From contig NZ_CP022961.1 in NCBI RefSeq assembly GCF_002285795.1, positions 5,088,001-5,152,000 on the forward strand: a stretch of DNA of 64,000 bases, in the 5' to 3' direction. Below are positions 9,028-16,922 of this stretch, piece after piece. The notes under the pieces were generated by a model. It ran no database searches. It saw only the letters and a list, made by a program, of their open reading frames with translations, and was not told the DNA's origin. The translations under genes were made by a program, and so were the position numbers. The number at the start of each line of letters is the position of its first letter. Within the stretch, counting starts at the first letter, position 1. The DNA comes from Plantactinospora sp. KBS50. Lineage in GTDB: Bacteria > Actinomycetota > Actinomycetes > Mycobacteriales > Micromonosporaceae.

Positions 9028-9142
9028 GATCAACGGCATATTCACGGTACGACCGCCGCTGGACCCGCGGCCAGCAGATTACCCGTCCGGCCGGGACCGA
9101 CCGGCCACGGGTCACCCGGGCGGCGGGTCGCGGGGACACGCG

Positions 9143-9757
9143 CTAGGCGATCCCGCAGACCTCGAACCGGCCGGTGCTGCTGTCCTGGGCGAGTTCGACC
9201 TGTTCGCTGCGCTGGTCGCCGGTGGCGTAGGTCACGGTGACCGGGACCGTGACGTCCGGCGGGCTGGTGGCGTTGCCCACGTGGTACGTGGTGATGTCCG
9301 GCTCGGTGGCCAGCCGCGCGGAGAACTCCTCCGGTGTCTCCCGGCGCTGGTCGGCGTCGCAGAGCAGGCCGTACGCCTTGTCGAACTCCTTGTCCCGCAC
9401 GGCCTGGAGGTAGTCGTTGACCACGACCCTGGCCTGCTCGTTCAGCGCCTGGGTGCCGGAGACGACCAGCCCGACCAGCGCGGCACCGCCACCGCCGCAG
9501 CAGACCAGCGCCGCGAGGGCGCCGACGCCGAGCCCGAGCCAGACCCGGACCGAACGGCCCTCGGTGGGTGGCGCCGCGAACGGCGGAGTGGCGCCGGGAC
9601 CGGGCGGCGGACCGGGTACGCCCGCGCCCGGGGCCGGTGGCGCCGGCTGCGCCGGTTGCGGCCCGATGGCGCCGTGACCCTGCGCCGGGGCACCGGACGG
9701 CACGGGTACGTCGTGCCCGGTCGGCATCGCCGGGCCGCCCGGTCCGGAAACGGTCAT
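9143..9757 (-). CDS. Pro-rich single-pass membrane protein, DUF4878-like
   Basis: A 204-residue protein with a Pro/Gly/Ala-rich cytoplasmic N-terminus (residues 1-65), one transmembrane helix (about 70-100, containing VCCGGGGAALVGLVV) and an extracytoplasmic domain of about 100 residues that looks NTF2/DUF4878-like (VNDYLQAVRDKEFDKAYGLLCDADQR). This architecture is common in actinomycetes and usually has no known function. A TACCCT -10-like box (9765-9770) lies 7 nt before the ATG, suggesting a leaderless transcript. Two cysteines, in LLCDAD and near the C-terminus (EVCGIA), could form a disulphide outside the cell. The family name is by resemblance only. Confidence 0.75.
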   Translation of the reverse strand: MTVSGPGGPAMPTGHDVPVPSGAPAQGHGAIGPQPAQPAPPAPGAGVPGPPPGPGATPPFAAPPTEGRSVRVWLGLGVGALAALVCCGGGGAALVGLVVSGTQALNEQARVVVNDYLQAVRDKEFDKAYGLLCDADQRRETPEEFSARLATEPDITTYHVGNATSPPDVTVPVTVTYATGDQRSEQVELAQDSSTGRFEVCGIA

Positions 9758-9764
9758 GACCGCA

Positions 9765-9770
9765 AGGGTA
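9765..9770 (-). promoter_or_regulatory. -10 box, leaderless start of 9757 gene
   Basis: On the minus strand TACCCT ends 7 nt before the ATG at 9757, the spacing expected when transcription starts at the start codon. Confidence 0.45.
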
Positions 9771-9782
9771 GTGCCCTACCGC

Positions 9783-10124
9783 TCAGCGATGCGGATTCCC
9801 CGCACGATCACTGTGCGTGATCACGACCTCGCCGTCCGGCTCGGCGCTGGCCAGGGACTCGTACGCGGACGGCTCGTCCAGCGACTCGGCGAGCAGCGGC
9901 ACGGCGGCGATCTTCACGTCGAACGCGCCGAGCGCCCGCCGGTAGCTGCCGACCGACTCCCACTCGGTCACCAGGCACCAGTGCCGCGGGTCGTCCAGCG
10001 CCCGCAGGAGCTGCCCGCGGCGGTAGCCGGGCCGGGCGGCCAGCGCGGCCAGCGCCGCGTGCGCCCGTCCGGTGAACGGCTCCGCGGCTTCTTCCTCGAT
10101 CAGGAAGCGGTTTGTGACGAGCAC
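9783..10124 (-). CDS. ABM-domain (antibiotic biosynthesis monooxygenase-like) protein
   Basis: A 113-residue protein of the dimeric alpha/beta-barrel ABM fold (VLVTNRFLIEEEAAEPF, then a CLVTEWESVGSYRRAL strand-helix unit). Members include quinone monooxygenases, heme-degrading enzymes and many uncharacterised proteins; nothing here distinguishes among them. I set the start at the GTG at 10124 because GGAGG (10130-10134) precedes it by 5 nt; the open frame runs much further upstream but its composition is not protein-like there. It is divergent from the small membrane protein at 10212. Confidence 0.75.
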   Translation of the reverse strand: MLVTNRFLIEEEAAEPFTGRAHAALAALAARPGYRRGQLLRALDDPRHWCLVTEWESVGSYRRALGAFDVKIAAVPLLAESLDEPSAYESLASAEPDGEVVITHSDRAGNPHR

Positions 10125-10199
10125 CCGTACCTCCAGCGGGTGGAACGGCGGAGCCGCTGGCCACGGCGTTCCGGCCAGCGGTGCGCCGGTCCCGGCGAC

Positions 10200-10205
10200 T
10201 AGGAT
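10200..10205 (+). promoter_or_regulatory. -10 box, leaderless start of 10212 gene
   Basis: TAGGAT lies 6 nt upstream of the GTG at 10212, which itself lacks a ribosome binding site. The arrangement fits a leaderless transcript. Confidence 0.5.
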
Positions 10206-10211
10206 CGACCC

Positions 10212-10472
10212 GTGCAGCCTACGCAGCCGCCGTTCCTGGCCCGGATCTCCCGGGTGAACCCCACCACCGTGTTCCTGGTCACCCTGGCGCTCGTGCTGGT
10301 CGGCCTGTTCGCCCCGGGCATCGTGGGCGGCGGACTGCTGCTGGCGCTCGCCGCCGGCCTGCTCACGCTGCTGGCGACCACCTGGCCGGTGCAGCCGCCG
10401 GCCACCCGGGCGTTGCGGCTGGTGGTGCTGACCCTGCTGCTGACGGTCGCACTGCTGAAGATCTTCGCCTGA
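10212..10472 (+). CDS. Small two-helix membrane protein (DUF6703-like)
   Basis: An 86-residue protein: a short N-terminal segment (MQPTQPPFLARISRVNP), then hydrophobic segments at about 18-50 and 65-85 separated by TTWPVQPPATRAL. It probably crosses the membrane two or three times and has no catalytic motif. Similar small proteins are common in actinomycetes, where the gene often stands alone. The start is the GTG at 10212; there is no RBS, but a TAGGAT box lies 6 nt upstream. Function unknown. Confidence 0.7.
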   Translation: MQPTQPPFLARISRVNPTTVFLVTLALVLVGLFAPGIVGGGLLLALAAGLLTLLATTWPVQPPATRALRLVVLTLLLTVALLKIFA

Positions 10473-10497
10473 GCCCGTCCCATACACTCATGCGTTT

Positions 10498-10527
10498 TTG
10501 ACAATCATTGTCATTATCACGCAGAGT
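10498..10527 (+). promoter_or_regulatory. Zur box and promoter of the znu operon
   Basis: A 7-1-7 palindrome, TGACAATCATTGTCA (10499-10513), matches the actinobacterial Zur operator pattern. It overlaps a perfect -35 hexamer TTGACA (10498-10503). CAGAGT (10522-10527) is a plausible -10 with an 18-bp spacer, placing the transcription start at or next to the znuA ATG (10534). Zinc-loaded Zur bound here would block RNA polymerase, giving uptake only under zinc shortage. Confidence 0.88.
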
Positions 10528-10533
10528 TGACGC

Positions 10534-11475
10534 ATGGCCCGTACCCGCGTCTGGACCCTGACCGCCACCGCCGCGCTGCTGGCGGGGCTCACCACGGTCG
10601 CCGGCTGCGACGCCGGGGACCGCGACCCCGAGCACGTGGACGTGGCCGCCGCGTTCTACCCGTTGCAGTTCGTCGCCGAGCGGGTCGGCGGCGACGAGGT
10701 CCGGGTCACCGCGCTGGCCCAACCGGGCGCCGAACCGCACGACCTCGAACTCACCCCCCGCCAGGTGGCCACCGTCGTGGACGCCGAACTCGTCGTCTAC
10801 CTGCGCGGCTTCCAGCCCACCGTCGACGAGGCGGTCGCGCAGAACGCCGCCGACCGGGCCTTCGACGTGGCCACCGTCGAGCCGCTGCGGGACGTCGCGG
10901 CCGACCACGAGGACGGCGCCGACCTGGCCGTCGCACACGAGCACGAGGGGATCGACGGCAAGGACCCGCACGTCTGGCTCGACCCGACCCGGCTGGCCAC
11001 CATCGCCGACTCGCTGGCCCGGCGGCTCGCCGCGATCGACCCGCAGCACGCCGCCGGCTACGCCGCCCGCGCCCGCGACCTGCGGGCCGACCTCGACGCC
11101 CTGGACCGGGAGTACGCGGACGGGCTGCGGACCTGCCAGCGCCGCGAGCTGGTGACCAGCCACGAGGCCTTCGGCTACCTGGCCGCCCGGTACGGGTTGG
11201 AGCAGGTGGGCATCGCCGGGCTGACCCCCGAGCAGGAACCGGCACCGCGGCGGCTCGCTGCCGTCGCCGAGGAGGCGCAGGCGCACGGAGCCACTACGAT
11301 CTTCTTCGAGACGCTGGTCAGCCCCAAGGTCGCCCGGACCATCGCGCACGAGGTCGGCGCCCGTACCGCCGTCCTGGACCCGATCGAGGGGCAGCAGCCG
11401 GACGCGACCGGCGACTACCTGACCGTCATGCGCGCCAACCTGGCCGCACTGCGTACCGCCCTGGGGTGCTCATGA
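10534..11475 (+). CDS. znuA: Zinc ABC transporter substrate-binding lipoprotein
   Basis: A 313-residue cluster-9 metal-binding protein. The signal sequence ends in a lipobox with Cys25 (TVAGC), so it is anchored outside the membrane. Metal-ligand regions are visible: GAEPHDLELTP, the acidic/His loop DHEDGADLAVAHEHEG (typical of zinc-specific ZnuA proteins), DPHVWLDP and SHEAFGYLAARYGL. It captures zinc for the ZnuBC permease. It is first in the operon, directly behind the Zur box, and its stop overlaps the znuC start (ATGA). The His-rich loop favours zinc over manganese. Confidence 0.95.
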   Translation: MARTRVWTLTATAALLAGLTTVAGCDAGDRDPEHVDVAAAFYPLQFVAERVGGDEVRVTALAQPGAEPHDLELTPRQVATVVDAELVVYLRGFQPTVDEAVAQNAADRAFDVATVEPLRDVAADHEDGADLAVAHEHEGIDGKDPHVWLDPTRLATIADSLARRLAAIDPQHAAGYAARARDLRADLDALDREYADGLRTCQRRELVTSHEAFGYLAARYGLEQVGIAGLTPEQEPAPRRLAAVAEEAQAHGATTIFFETLVSPKVARTIAHEVGARTAVLDPIEGQQPDATGDYLTVMRANLAALRTALGCS

Positions 11476-12227
11476 ACGTCGTGTCCGTCCGGCACGCCGC
11501 CGTCGGCTACGGCGAGCGCACCGTGCTGCGGGACGTGTCCTGCACCGTGGCCGCCGGCGAGGTGGTCGCGGTGCTCGGCGCCAACGGCTCCGGCAAGTCC
11601 ACCCTGATCCGCGCGGTCCTCGGGCTGGTCCCGCTGCTCAGCGGCTCGGTCGAGCTGTTCGGCGTGCCGCAGCGCCGGTTCCGGCAGTGGGCCCGGGTCG
11701 GGTACGTGCCGCAGCGGCTGGGCGCCGGCAGCGGCGTACCGGCCACCGTGGCCGAGGTGGTCGGCGCCGGCCGGCTGGCCCGGCGCGGCATCCTGCGCCC
11801 GCCGGGCGCCGCCGACCGGGCCGCGGTGGCCGAGGCGCTGCGGGCGGTCGGCCTCGCCGACCGGGCCGGCGATCCGGTCACCACGCTCTCCGGCGGCCAG
11901 CAGCAGCGCACGCTCATCGCCCGGGCGCTGGCCGGAAAGCCCGAGCTGCTGATCCTGGACGAGCCGACCGCGGGGGTGGACGCGGCCAGCCAGCAGGCGT
12001 TCGCCGAGGCGCTGGGCGGTTTCGTGGGCCGGGGCGGCAGCGTCCTGCTGGTCGCGCACGAACTCGGGCCGCTGCGCCCGCTGATCGACCGCGCGCTGGT
12101 CGTGCACGGCGGCCGGATCGCGCACGACGGACCGGTCCCGGAACCGGCCGGGCACCACGCGTCCGACGACCACGACCACGTCCACCCGCACGGCCCCGAC
12201 GAACCGGCGGGAGTGTGGTCCGCATGA
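11472..12227 (+). CDS. znuC: Zinc ABC transporter ATP-binding protein
   Basis: A 251-residue ABC ATPase. Walker A is GANGSGKST, the Q-loop is in YVPQR, the signature is LSGGQQQR and Walker B is LLILDEPT. The start overlaps the znuA stop (ATGA), indicating translational coupling. The C-terminal tail is His/Asp-rich (HHASDDHDHVHPHGPDE) and may bind zinc, giving local feedback or storage; that is inference. It powers the ZnuB permease. The next gene follows after 28 nt. Confidence 0.95.
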   Translation: MNVVSVRHAAVGYGERTVLRDVSCTVAAGEVVAVLGANGSGKSTLIRAVLGLVPLLSGSVELFGVPQRRFRQWARVGYVPQRLGAGSGVPATVAEVVGAGRLARRGILRPPGAADRAAVAEALRAVGLADRAGDPVTTLSGGQQQRTLIARALAGKPELLILDEPTAGVDAASQQAFAEALGGFVGRGGSVLLVAHELGPLRPLIDRALVVHGGRIAHDGPVPEPAGHHASDDHDHVHPHGPDEPAGVWSA

Positions 12228-12255
12228 CCGAACGCTGCGGGGGGTCGGAGCCCAG

Positions 12256-13122
12256 ATGAGCCTGTTCGCGTACGAATTCATGCTGCGCGCCCTCGTGGGT
12301 GCCCTGCTGATCGGGCTGGCCGCGCCGGCCCTGGGCACCTACCTGGTCCAGCGCCGGCTGGCGCTGATCGGCGACGGCATCGGGCACGTGGCGCTCACCG
12401 GCGTCGGTGCCGGGTTGCTGCTCAACCGGTCACCGGTGCTGGTGGCGGTGATCGTGGCCGTGCTCGGCGCGGTCGCCGTCGAGCTGATCCGGGAGCGCGG
12501 CCGGACCTCCGGGGACATGGCGCTGGCCGTGCTCTTCTACGGCGGCATCGCCGGCGGCGTGGTGCTGGTCGGGCTCTCCGGCCGGACCACCAACCTCGGC
12601 GCGTACCTGTTCGGCTCCCTGACCACCACCTCCCGGGCCGACCTGGTCACCATCGCGGTGCTCGGCCTGCTGGTGCTGGTGTCGATGCTCGCGCTGCGCC
12701 CGGCGCTGTTCGCGATCTGCCACGACGAGGAGTACGCCCGGGTCTCCGGGCTGCCCGTCCGGGCCCTCAACCTGCTGCTCGCGGTGACCACGGCGGTCAC
12801 CGTCACCATCGCCATGCGCGCCGTGGGGGTGTTGCTGATCAGCGCGCTGATGGTGGTGCCGGTCGCGGCCGCGCAGCAGCTCACCCGGGGGTTCCGCAGC
12901 ACCATGAGCGCGGCCATGGTGATCGGGCTGGCCTCCGCCGGGGCCGGGGTGTGGATCGCCGGCACCGCGAACACCGCGCCGGGCGCCACCATCGTGGTGC
13001 TCGCCATCGCGGTGTTCGCGCTGCTCGGGGCCGCCGGGGCGGTGCGGCACCGGGTCCGCCGGCGGCCGGCCGTCGAGCCGACGGCGCCGGCCGAGCCGCC
13101 CGAGGTCGTCCTGCACGGGTGA
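12256..13122 (+). CDS. znuB: Zinc ABC transporter permease
   Basis: A 288-residue integral membrane protein of the ABC-3 family with about eight hydrophobic helices. Family features include LIGDGIGHVALTGVGAG and GVLLISALMVVPVAAAQQL. It forms the membrane channel for zinc with ZnuC as motor. The ATG at 12256 is preceded by GGGTCGGAG. The C-terminus is a short basic, Pro-rich tail in the cytoplasm. It lies third in the operon, 29 nt before the smtB-type gene. Confidence 0.93.
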   Translation: MSLFAYEFMLRALVGALLIGLAAPALGTYLVQRRLALIGDGIGHVALTGVGAGLLLNRSPVLVAVIVAVLGAVAVELIRERGRTSGDMALAVLFYGGIAGGVVLVGLSGRTTNLGAYLFGSLTTTSRADLVTIAVLGLLVLVSMLALRPALFAICHDEEYARVSGLPVRALNLLLAVTTAVTVTIAMRAVGVLLISALMVVPVAAAQQLTRGFRSTMSAAMVIGLASAGAGVWIAGTANTAPGATIVVLAIAVFALLGAAGAVRHRVRRRPAVEPTAPAEPPEVVLHG

Positions 13123-13131
13123 GTTCCGCCG

Positions 13132-13153
13132 ACACCGATTATCGTTACGGTGT
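13132..13153 (+). promoter_or_regulatory. Candidate operator over the smtB start
   Basis: Inverted arms ACACCG (13132-13137) and CGGTGT (13148-13153) flank a 10-nt AT-richer centre and overlap the GTG start at 13152. This could be an autoregulatory site for the ArsR/SmtB protein. Only 6-bp arms are present, so the call is weak. Confidence 0.3.
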
Positions 13154-13451
13154 GACCGACAGGGCTGCGTACGAGGCGTACGAGGGAGCCGGCGAGCTCC
13201 TGCGTGCGCTGGCGGCACCGATCAGGCTCGCCATCGTGACCGAACTCGCGGTCGGCGAGCGGTGCGTGCACGAACTGGTGGACCGGCTCGGCGCCGCACA
13301 ACCCCTGGTCTCCCAGCACCTGCGGGTGCTGCGGGGCGCCGGGGTGGTGCGCGGCTCCCGGCGCGGCCGGGAGATCGCGTACTCGCTCGTCGACGAGCAC
13401 ATCGCGCACATCGTCGCGGACGCGGTGAGCCACGCGGGGGAGGCATCATGA
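13152..13451 (+). CDS. ArsR/SmtB-family zinc-sensing repressor
   Basis: A 99-residue winged-helix repressor. The DNA-recognition helix is AAQPLVSQHLRVLRGAG. The last helix carries Asp81-x-His83-x10-His94-x2-Glu97, the exact spacing of the alpha5 zinc site of SmtB, so it should be a zinc sensor that leaves DNA when metal binds. Cys38 (GERCVHEL) sits where alpha3 sites occur, but no second cysteine is near. Its stop overlaps the zur start (ATGA). Mycobacteria also have an smtB-zur (furB) pair; here the pair is joined to the uptake genes. Targets may include an exporter elsewhere. Confidence 0.88.
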   Translation: MTDRAAYEAYEGAGELLRALAAPIRLAIVTELAVGERCVHELVDRLGAAQPLVSQHLRVLRGAGVVRGSRRGREIAYSLVDEHIAHIVADAVSHAGEAS

Positions 13452-13864
13452 CGAGCACCGACCGGCAGGTCTCCGAGGGCGGGGTGGTCCGCAACACCCG
13501 CCAGCGCAGCGCGGTCAGCGCGCTGCTCGACGAGGTCAGCGGCTTCCACAGCGCCCAGGACCTGCACGCCATGCTGCGCGAGCGGGGTGACCGGATCGGC
13601 CTGACCACCGTCTACCGCACCCTGCAGAGTCTGGCCGACAGCGGCGAGGTGGACGTGATGCGCCCGCCGGGTGGGGAGCATCTCTACCGCCGGTGCAGCC
13701 AGGGCCACCACCACCATCTCGTCTGCCGCGGCTGCGGCCGTACCGTCGAGGTCGAGGGGCCGGCCGTGGAGAACTGGGCCGACCGGGTGGCCGCCAAGCA
13801 CGGGTTCTCGGACGTCAGCCACACGCTGGAGATCTTCGGCAACTGCCCGTCCTGCGCCGGCTGA
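13448..13864 (+). CDS. zur: Zinc uptake regulator, Fur family
   Basis: A 138-residue Fur-family repressor. The winged helix (about 14-80, including GLTTVYRTLQSLADSGEV) is followed by a His cluster at 87-90 and two CxxC pairs (Cys93/96 and Cys133/136) that form the structural zinc site. The sensing-site ligands (ERGD and HLYRRCSQGHHHH regions) match Zur proteins. It should repress znuA through the box at 10499 when zinc is sufficient. The start overlaps the smtB stop, so both sensors are made with the transporter from one message, a negative feedback design. Confidence 0.93.
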   Translation: MTSTDRQVSEGGVVRNTRQRSAVSALLDEVSGFHSAQDLHAMLRERGDRIGLTTVYRTLQSLADSGEVDVMRPPGGEHLYRRCSQGHHHHLVCRGCGRTVEVEGPAVENWADRVAAKHGFSDVSHTLEIFGNCPSCAG

Positions 13865-13931
13865 GCCCGCCGTAGCGGCGGCGGGACGCGCGAACCGTGC
13901 CGGGTACGACGGTGCGTGCGACGCTGTGCGC

Positions 13932-14537
13932 GTGAAGATTTACGCCGACCGTTTTCCTGCCGCGCTCCGCCAACTTCTCACCGACCTGCTCGTCGTCGCG
14001 TGGGTCTACGTCAGTGTCCGGTTCGCGCTCTGGCTGCACGAGCTGGTGGAGAGGCTCGCCGTACCGGGTCGGAAGCTGGAGGGGGCGGGGACCGGGCTGG
14101 CCGGCAACCTGGCCGACGCCGGCGGCAAGGTCGGCCGGGTCCCGATCGTCGGCGACGAGCTGACCGCGCCGTTCCAGAAGGCCGCCACGGCGGCCCAGTC
14201 CGTCGCCGAGGCCGGCCGCGACCAGCAGCAACTGGTCGGCAAGCTGGCCCTGGCGCTGACCATCGCGGTCCTGATCTTCCCGATCGGGCTGGTGCTGTTC
14301 GGCTGGCTGCCGCTGCGGGTGCGCTGGATCCGCCGGGCCAGTGCGGCCGCCGGACTGCGCGCCGTACCGGCCGGCCGCGACCTGCTCGCGCTGCGGGCGC
14401 TGACCAACCAGCCGCTGCGCCGGCTGGCCCGGATCGATCCCGACGTGACCGCGGCCTGGCGGCGCGGCGACGACGCGGCCCTGGAGGCGCTCGCCGCGCT
14501 GGAACTGCGCCGGCTGGGCCTGCGCGGGACACGCTGA
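13932..14537 (+). CDS. Two-helix membrane protein, unknown function
   Basis: A 201-residue protein with hydrophobic helices at about 14-35 and 110-132 (ALTIAVLIFPIGLVLFGWLPL). The segment between them (GTGLAGNLADAGGKVGRVPIVGDELTAPFQKAATAAQSV) is small-residue-rich and likely extracytoplasmic; the C-terminal 70 residues form a basic helical cytoplasmic domain. No enzyme motif. Similar proteins occur in actinomycetes without known role. Start GTG 13932, with an alternative GTG at 13926; neither has a clear RBS. It is probably transcribed separately from the zinc operon, which ends 67 nt upstream. Confidence 0.65.
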   Translation: MKIYADRFPAALRQLLTDLLVVAWVYVSVRFALWLHELVERLAVPGRKLEGAGTGLAGNLADAGGKVGRVPIVGDELTAPFQKAATAAQSVAEAGRDQQQLVGKLALALTIAVLIFPIGLVLFGWLPLRVRWIRRASAAAGLRAVPAGRDLLALRALTNQPLRRLARIDPDVTAAWRRGDDAALEALAALELRRLGLRGTR

Positions 14538-14622
14538 TGCCGCGGCGGCCCGCGCCGGCACGCCCCGCCGCCACCGGAACCGCCCGGGGCGCGATGAGCA
14601 GCGGTTGTCCGGACCCGACCGA

Positions 14623-14628
14623 TAGGGT
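14623..14628 (+). promoter_or_regulatory. -10 box before 14637 gene
   Basis: TAGGGT lies 8 nt upstream of the GTG at 14637, consistent with a leaderless or near-leaderless transcript of the 56-residue membrane protein. Confidence 0.4.
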
Positions 14629-14636
14629 GTCAGCTC

Positions 14637-14807
14637 GTGCCCTACGTACTCGGGATCATCGGTCTGCTCATGCTCGGCTACGCCGTCGGGCTGTTCGTGC
14701 TCGTCCGGCGGGGACGGCGCATCCCGCAGGCGGGCTACCTGGGCCTGCTCGTGCTCAACGGGGTGCTCATCGCGGCCCTGCTCGCCTGGGCGGTCAGTCG
14801 CCGGTGA
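14637..14807 (+). CDS. Small two-helix membrane protein (56 aa)
   Basis: A 56-residue open frame starting at GTG 14637, MPYVLGIIGLLMLGYAVGLF, with a basic loop (VRRGRRIPQ) and a second hydrophobic helix (LGLLVLNGVLIAALLAWAV). The composition is clearly protein-like: two membrane helices around a positive loop, with G/C at third codon positions. A TAGGGT box lies 8 nt before the start. It ends 3 nt from the convergent acyl-CoA dehydrogenase gene. Function unknown. Confidence 0.6.
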   Translation: MPYVLGIIGLLMLGYAVGLFVLVRRGRRIPQAGYLGLLVLNGVLIAALLAWAVSRR

Positions 14808-14810
14808 CGC

Positions 14811-16841
14811 TCACCCGGGCGGGATGCGGCGGCGGACGTCCTCGACGGTGGACTCGCCGGGCTCCCAACCGGCCACCCAGGGCCGGTCGTCCTCGGGCGT
14901 GAAGACGCCGTCCTCCAGGAACGCGTACCGGCCGGCCAGGATCCGCCGCGCCGCGACGTTGTCGACCGGGTCGGTGTTCTCCCAGAGCGCCCCGAACAGG
15001 GCCTCGATCCGCAACCGGGCCTGCCGGCTGAACAGGTCGGCCAGCTCCACGCCCGCCGGCTGCTCGTCCCGCTGCGCCTGCGCCCGCACGCAGGCCGCCG
15101 AGATCGCGAACAGCTCCGCGCCGATGTCCACGATCCGGCCGAGGAACGCCTGCTTGCGCTCCATCCTGCCCTGCCAGCGGGACATCGCGTAGAAGGTCGA
15201 CCGGGCCAGCTTCCGGGAGGCGCGCTCGACGTAGCGCAGGTGCCCGGCCAACGGGCCGAACTCGGCGTACGCGGCCGGGTTCTGCCCCCGACCGACCGCC
15301 AGGGTCGGCAACCAGCTCGCGTAGAACGCCCCGGCGCGGGCACCGGCCCGGGCCTTGCGGCTCAGCCCGGCGTCCGGGTCGATGATGTCGCCGGCCACCG
15401 ACAGGTGCGCGTCCACCGCCTCCCGGGCGATCATCAGGTGCATGATCTCGGTCGAGCCCTCGAAGATGCGGTTGATCCGCAGGTCCCGCAGGATCTGCTC
15501 GACCTCGACCGGCCGCTCGCCGCGGGCGGCCAGCGAGTCGGCGGTCTCGTAGCCCCGGCCACCCCGGATCTGCACCAGCTCGTCGACGACCTTCCAGGCC
15601 ATCTCGCTGGCGTACAGCTTCACCAGCGCCGCCTCGATCCGGATGTCGTTCCGGTCGTCGTCGGCGAGCCGGCAGCACAGCTGCAGCATGGACTCCATGC
15701 CGTAGGTGGTGGCGGCCATGAACGCCAGCTTGGTCGTGACGGCCTCGTGCTCGCCCACCGGCCGGCCCCACTGCACCCGGTCGGCGGCCCAGCGCCGGGC
15801 GACGTTCAGCGACCACTTGCCGGCGCCCACGCACATCGCCGGCAACGACAGCCGGCCGGTGTTCAGCGTGGTCAACGCGATCTTCAGGCCCTTGCCCTCG
15901 CCGCCGATGACGTTCTCCGCGGGCACGATCACGTCGTGGAACCGGGTGACGCTGTTCTCCAGGCCGCGCAGGCCCAGGAACTCGTTGCGCCGTTCCACCG
16001 TGATCCCGGGCGCGTCGCCCTCGACCACGAAGGCGGTGATCCCGCCGCGCCGTCCCTCGGCGGCGGGCACCCGGGCCATCACCACGAGCAGCGTCGCCAC
16101 GGTGCCGTTGGTGGCCCACAGCTTGACGCCGTTGAGCCGGTAGCCGCTGCCGTCCTCGGTCGGCTCGGCGGTGGTGGCCAGCCGGGCCGGGTCGGAGCCG
16201 ACGTCCGGCTCGGTGAGCAGGAACGCCGACACCTCGCCGCCGGCGAGCCGGGGCAGGTAGCGCCGCTTCTGCTCGTCGGTGCCGAACAGCTTGAGCGGCT
16301 GCGGCACCCCGATCGACTGGTGCGCCGACAACAGCGCCGAGATCGCCGGGCTGGACGAGCCGACCAGCATCAGCGCCCGGCAGTAGTCCAGGTTGGATAG
16401 ACCGAGCCCGCCGTACCCGGGGTCCACCTTCATGCCGAAGGCGCCGAGCCGGGCCAGCCCGCGGAAGACCTCGTCGGGAATCCGCGCGTCCCGCTCGATC
16501 TGCCGGCCGTCCACCTCGGACCGCAGGTAGTCGCGCAGCTTCTCGACGAACTCGGTGGCCACCGGTGACGGCTCCTGGTCGGCGCCGGGCCAGGGGTCGA
16601 TGAGGTCGAGCCGGAACCGGCCGAGGAAGAGCTCCTTGCTGAAGCTGGGCTTGCCCCACTCGGTCTCCCGGGCCGCCTCGGCCACCTGCCGGGCCTCCCG
16701 CTCGGAGACCTGGCCGGCCTCCGCCGGCATGGGGCCGGCGGCCGCCGGGGTCGCCGCGGCGGCGCCCTCCGGGCCGTCGGGGGCCGGCGGCCCGCCGTCG
16801 GAGCCACCTGGCGCCGGACCGCGGTTCTGCGTCGTCGTCAT
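14811..16841 (-). CDS. Acyl-CoA dehydrogenase (long, VLCAD/ACAD9-like)
   Basis: A 676-residue flavoprotein that alpha,beta-dehydrogenates acyl-CoA. The N-terminal 45 residues are low-complexity. The ACAD core (about 80-460) shows FLLTEPDVGSD, LWATNG, GRLSLPAMCVGAGKWSLNVA and the C-terminal flavin motif QIRGGRGYETADSLAARGERPVEVEQILRDLRINRIFEGSTEIM. About 190 extra C-terminal residues correspond to the helical domain of the VLCAD/ACAD9 branch, which suggests long-chain substrates and membrane association. The start ATG has a strong AAGGAGG. A 6-4-6 palindrome (16902) lies upstream and may be a TetR-type operator. Confidence 0.92.
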   Translation of the reverse strand: MTTTQNRGPAPGGSDGGPPAPDGPEGAAAATPAAAGPMPAEAGQVSEREARQVAEAARETEWGKPSFSKELFLGRFRLDLIDPWPGADQEPSPVATEFVEKLRDYLRSEVDGRQIERDARIPDEVFRGLARLGAFGMKVDPGYGGLGLSNLDYCRALMLVGSSSPAISALLSAHQSIGVPQPLKLFGTDEQKRRYLPRLAGGEVSAFLLTEPDVGSDPARLATTAEPTEDGSGYRLNGVKLWATNGTVATLLVVMARVPAAEGRRGGITAFVVEGDAPGITVERRNEFLGLRGLENSVTRFHDVIVPAENVIGGEGKGLKIALTTLNTGRLSLPAMCVGAGKWSLNVARRWAADRVQWGRPVGEHEAVTTKLAFMAATTYGMESMLQLCCRLADDDRNDIRIEAALVKLYASEMAWKVVDELVQIRGGRGYETADSLAARGERPVEVEQILRDLRINRIFEGSTEIMHLMIAREAVDAHLSVAGDIIDPDAGLSRKARAGARAGAFYASWLPTLAVGRGQNPAAYAEFGPLAGHLRYVERASRKLARSTFYAMSRWQGRMERKQAFLGRIVDIGAELFAISAACVRAQAQRDEQPAGVELADLFSRQARLRIEALFGALWENTDPVDNVAARRILAGRYAFLEDGVFTPEDDRPWVAGWEPGESTVEDVRRRIPPG

Positions 16842-16901
16842 GGTGGCCTCCTTGCCTGTTCGGGTACGGCGGACCGGTTCTCACCGACGTTACCCCCGAG
16901 T

Positions 16902-16917
16902 CCTACCCATCGGTAGG
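16902..16917 (-). promoter_or_regulatory. Palindrome upstream of acyl-CoA dehydrogenase
   Basis: CCTACC-CATC-GGTAGG, a perfect 6-4-6 palindrome, lies 61-76 bp before the start codon at 16841. On the minus strand TAACGT follows about 10 nt downstream as a possible -10. The position suits a TetR-family repressor of fatty-acid genes; no such regulator is in the window. Confidence 0.4.
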
Positions 16918-16922
16918 GTCAG

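Noticed and set aside
8929-9142. T-box riboswitch upstream of glyS
   Set aside because: No T-box core sequence or specifier stem was found on the minus strand.
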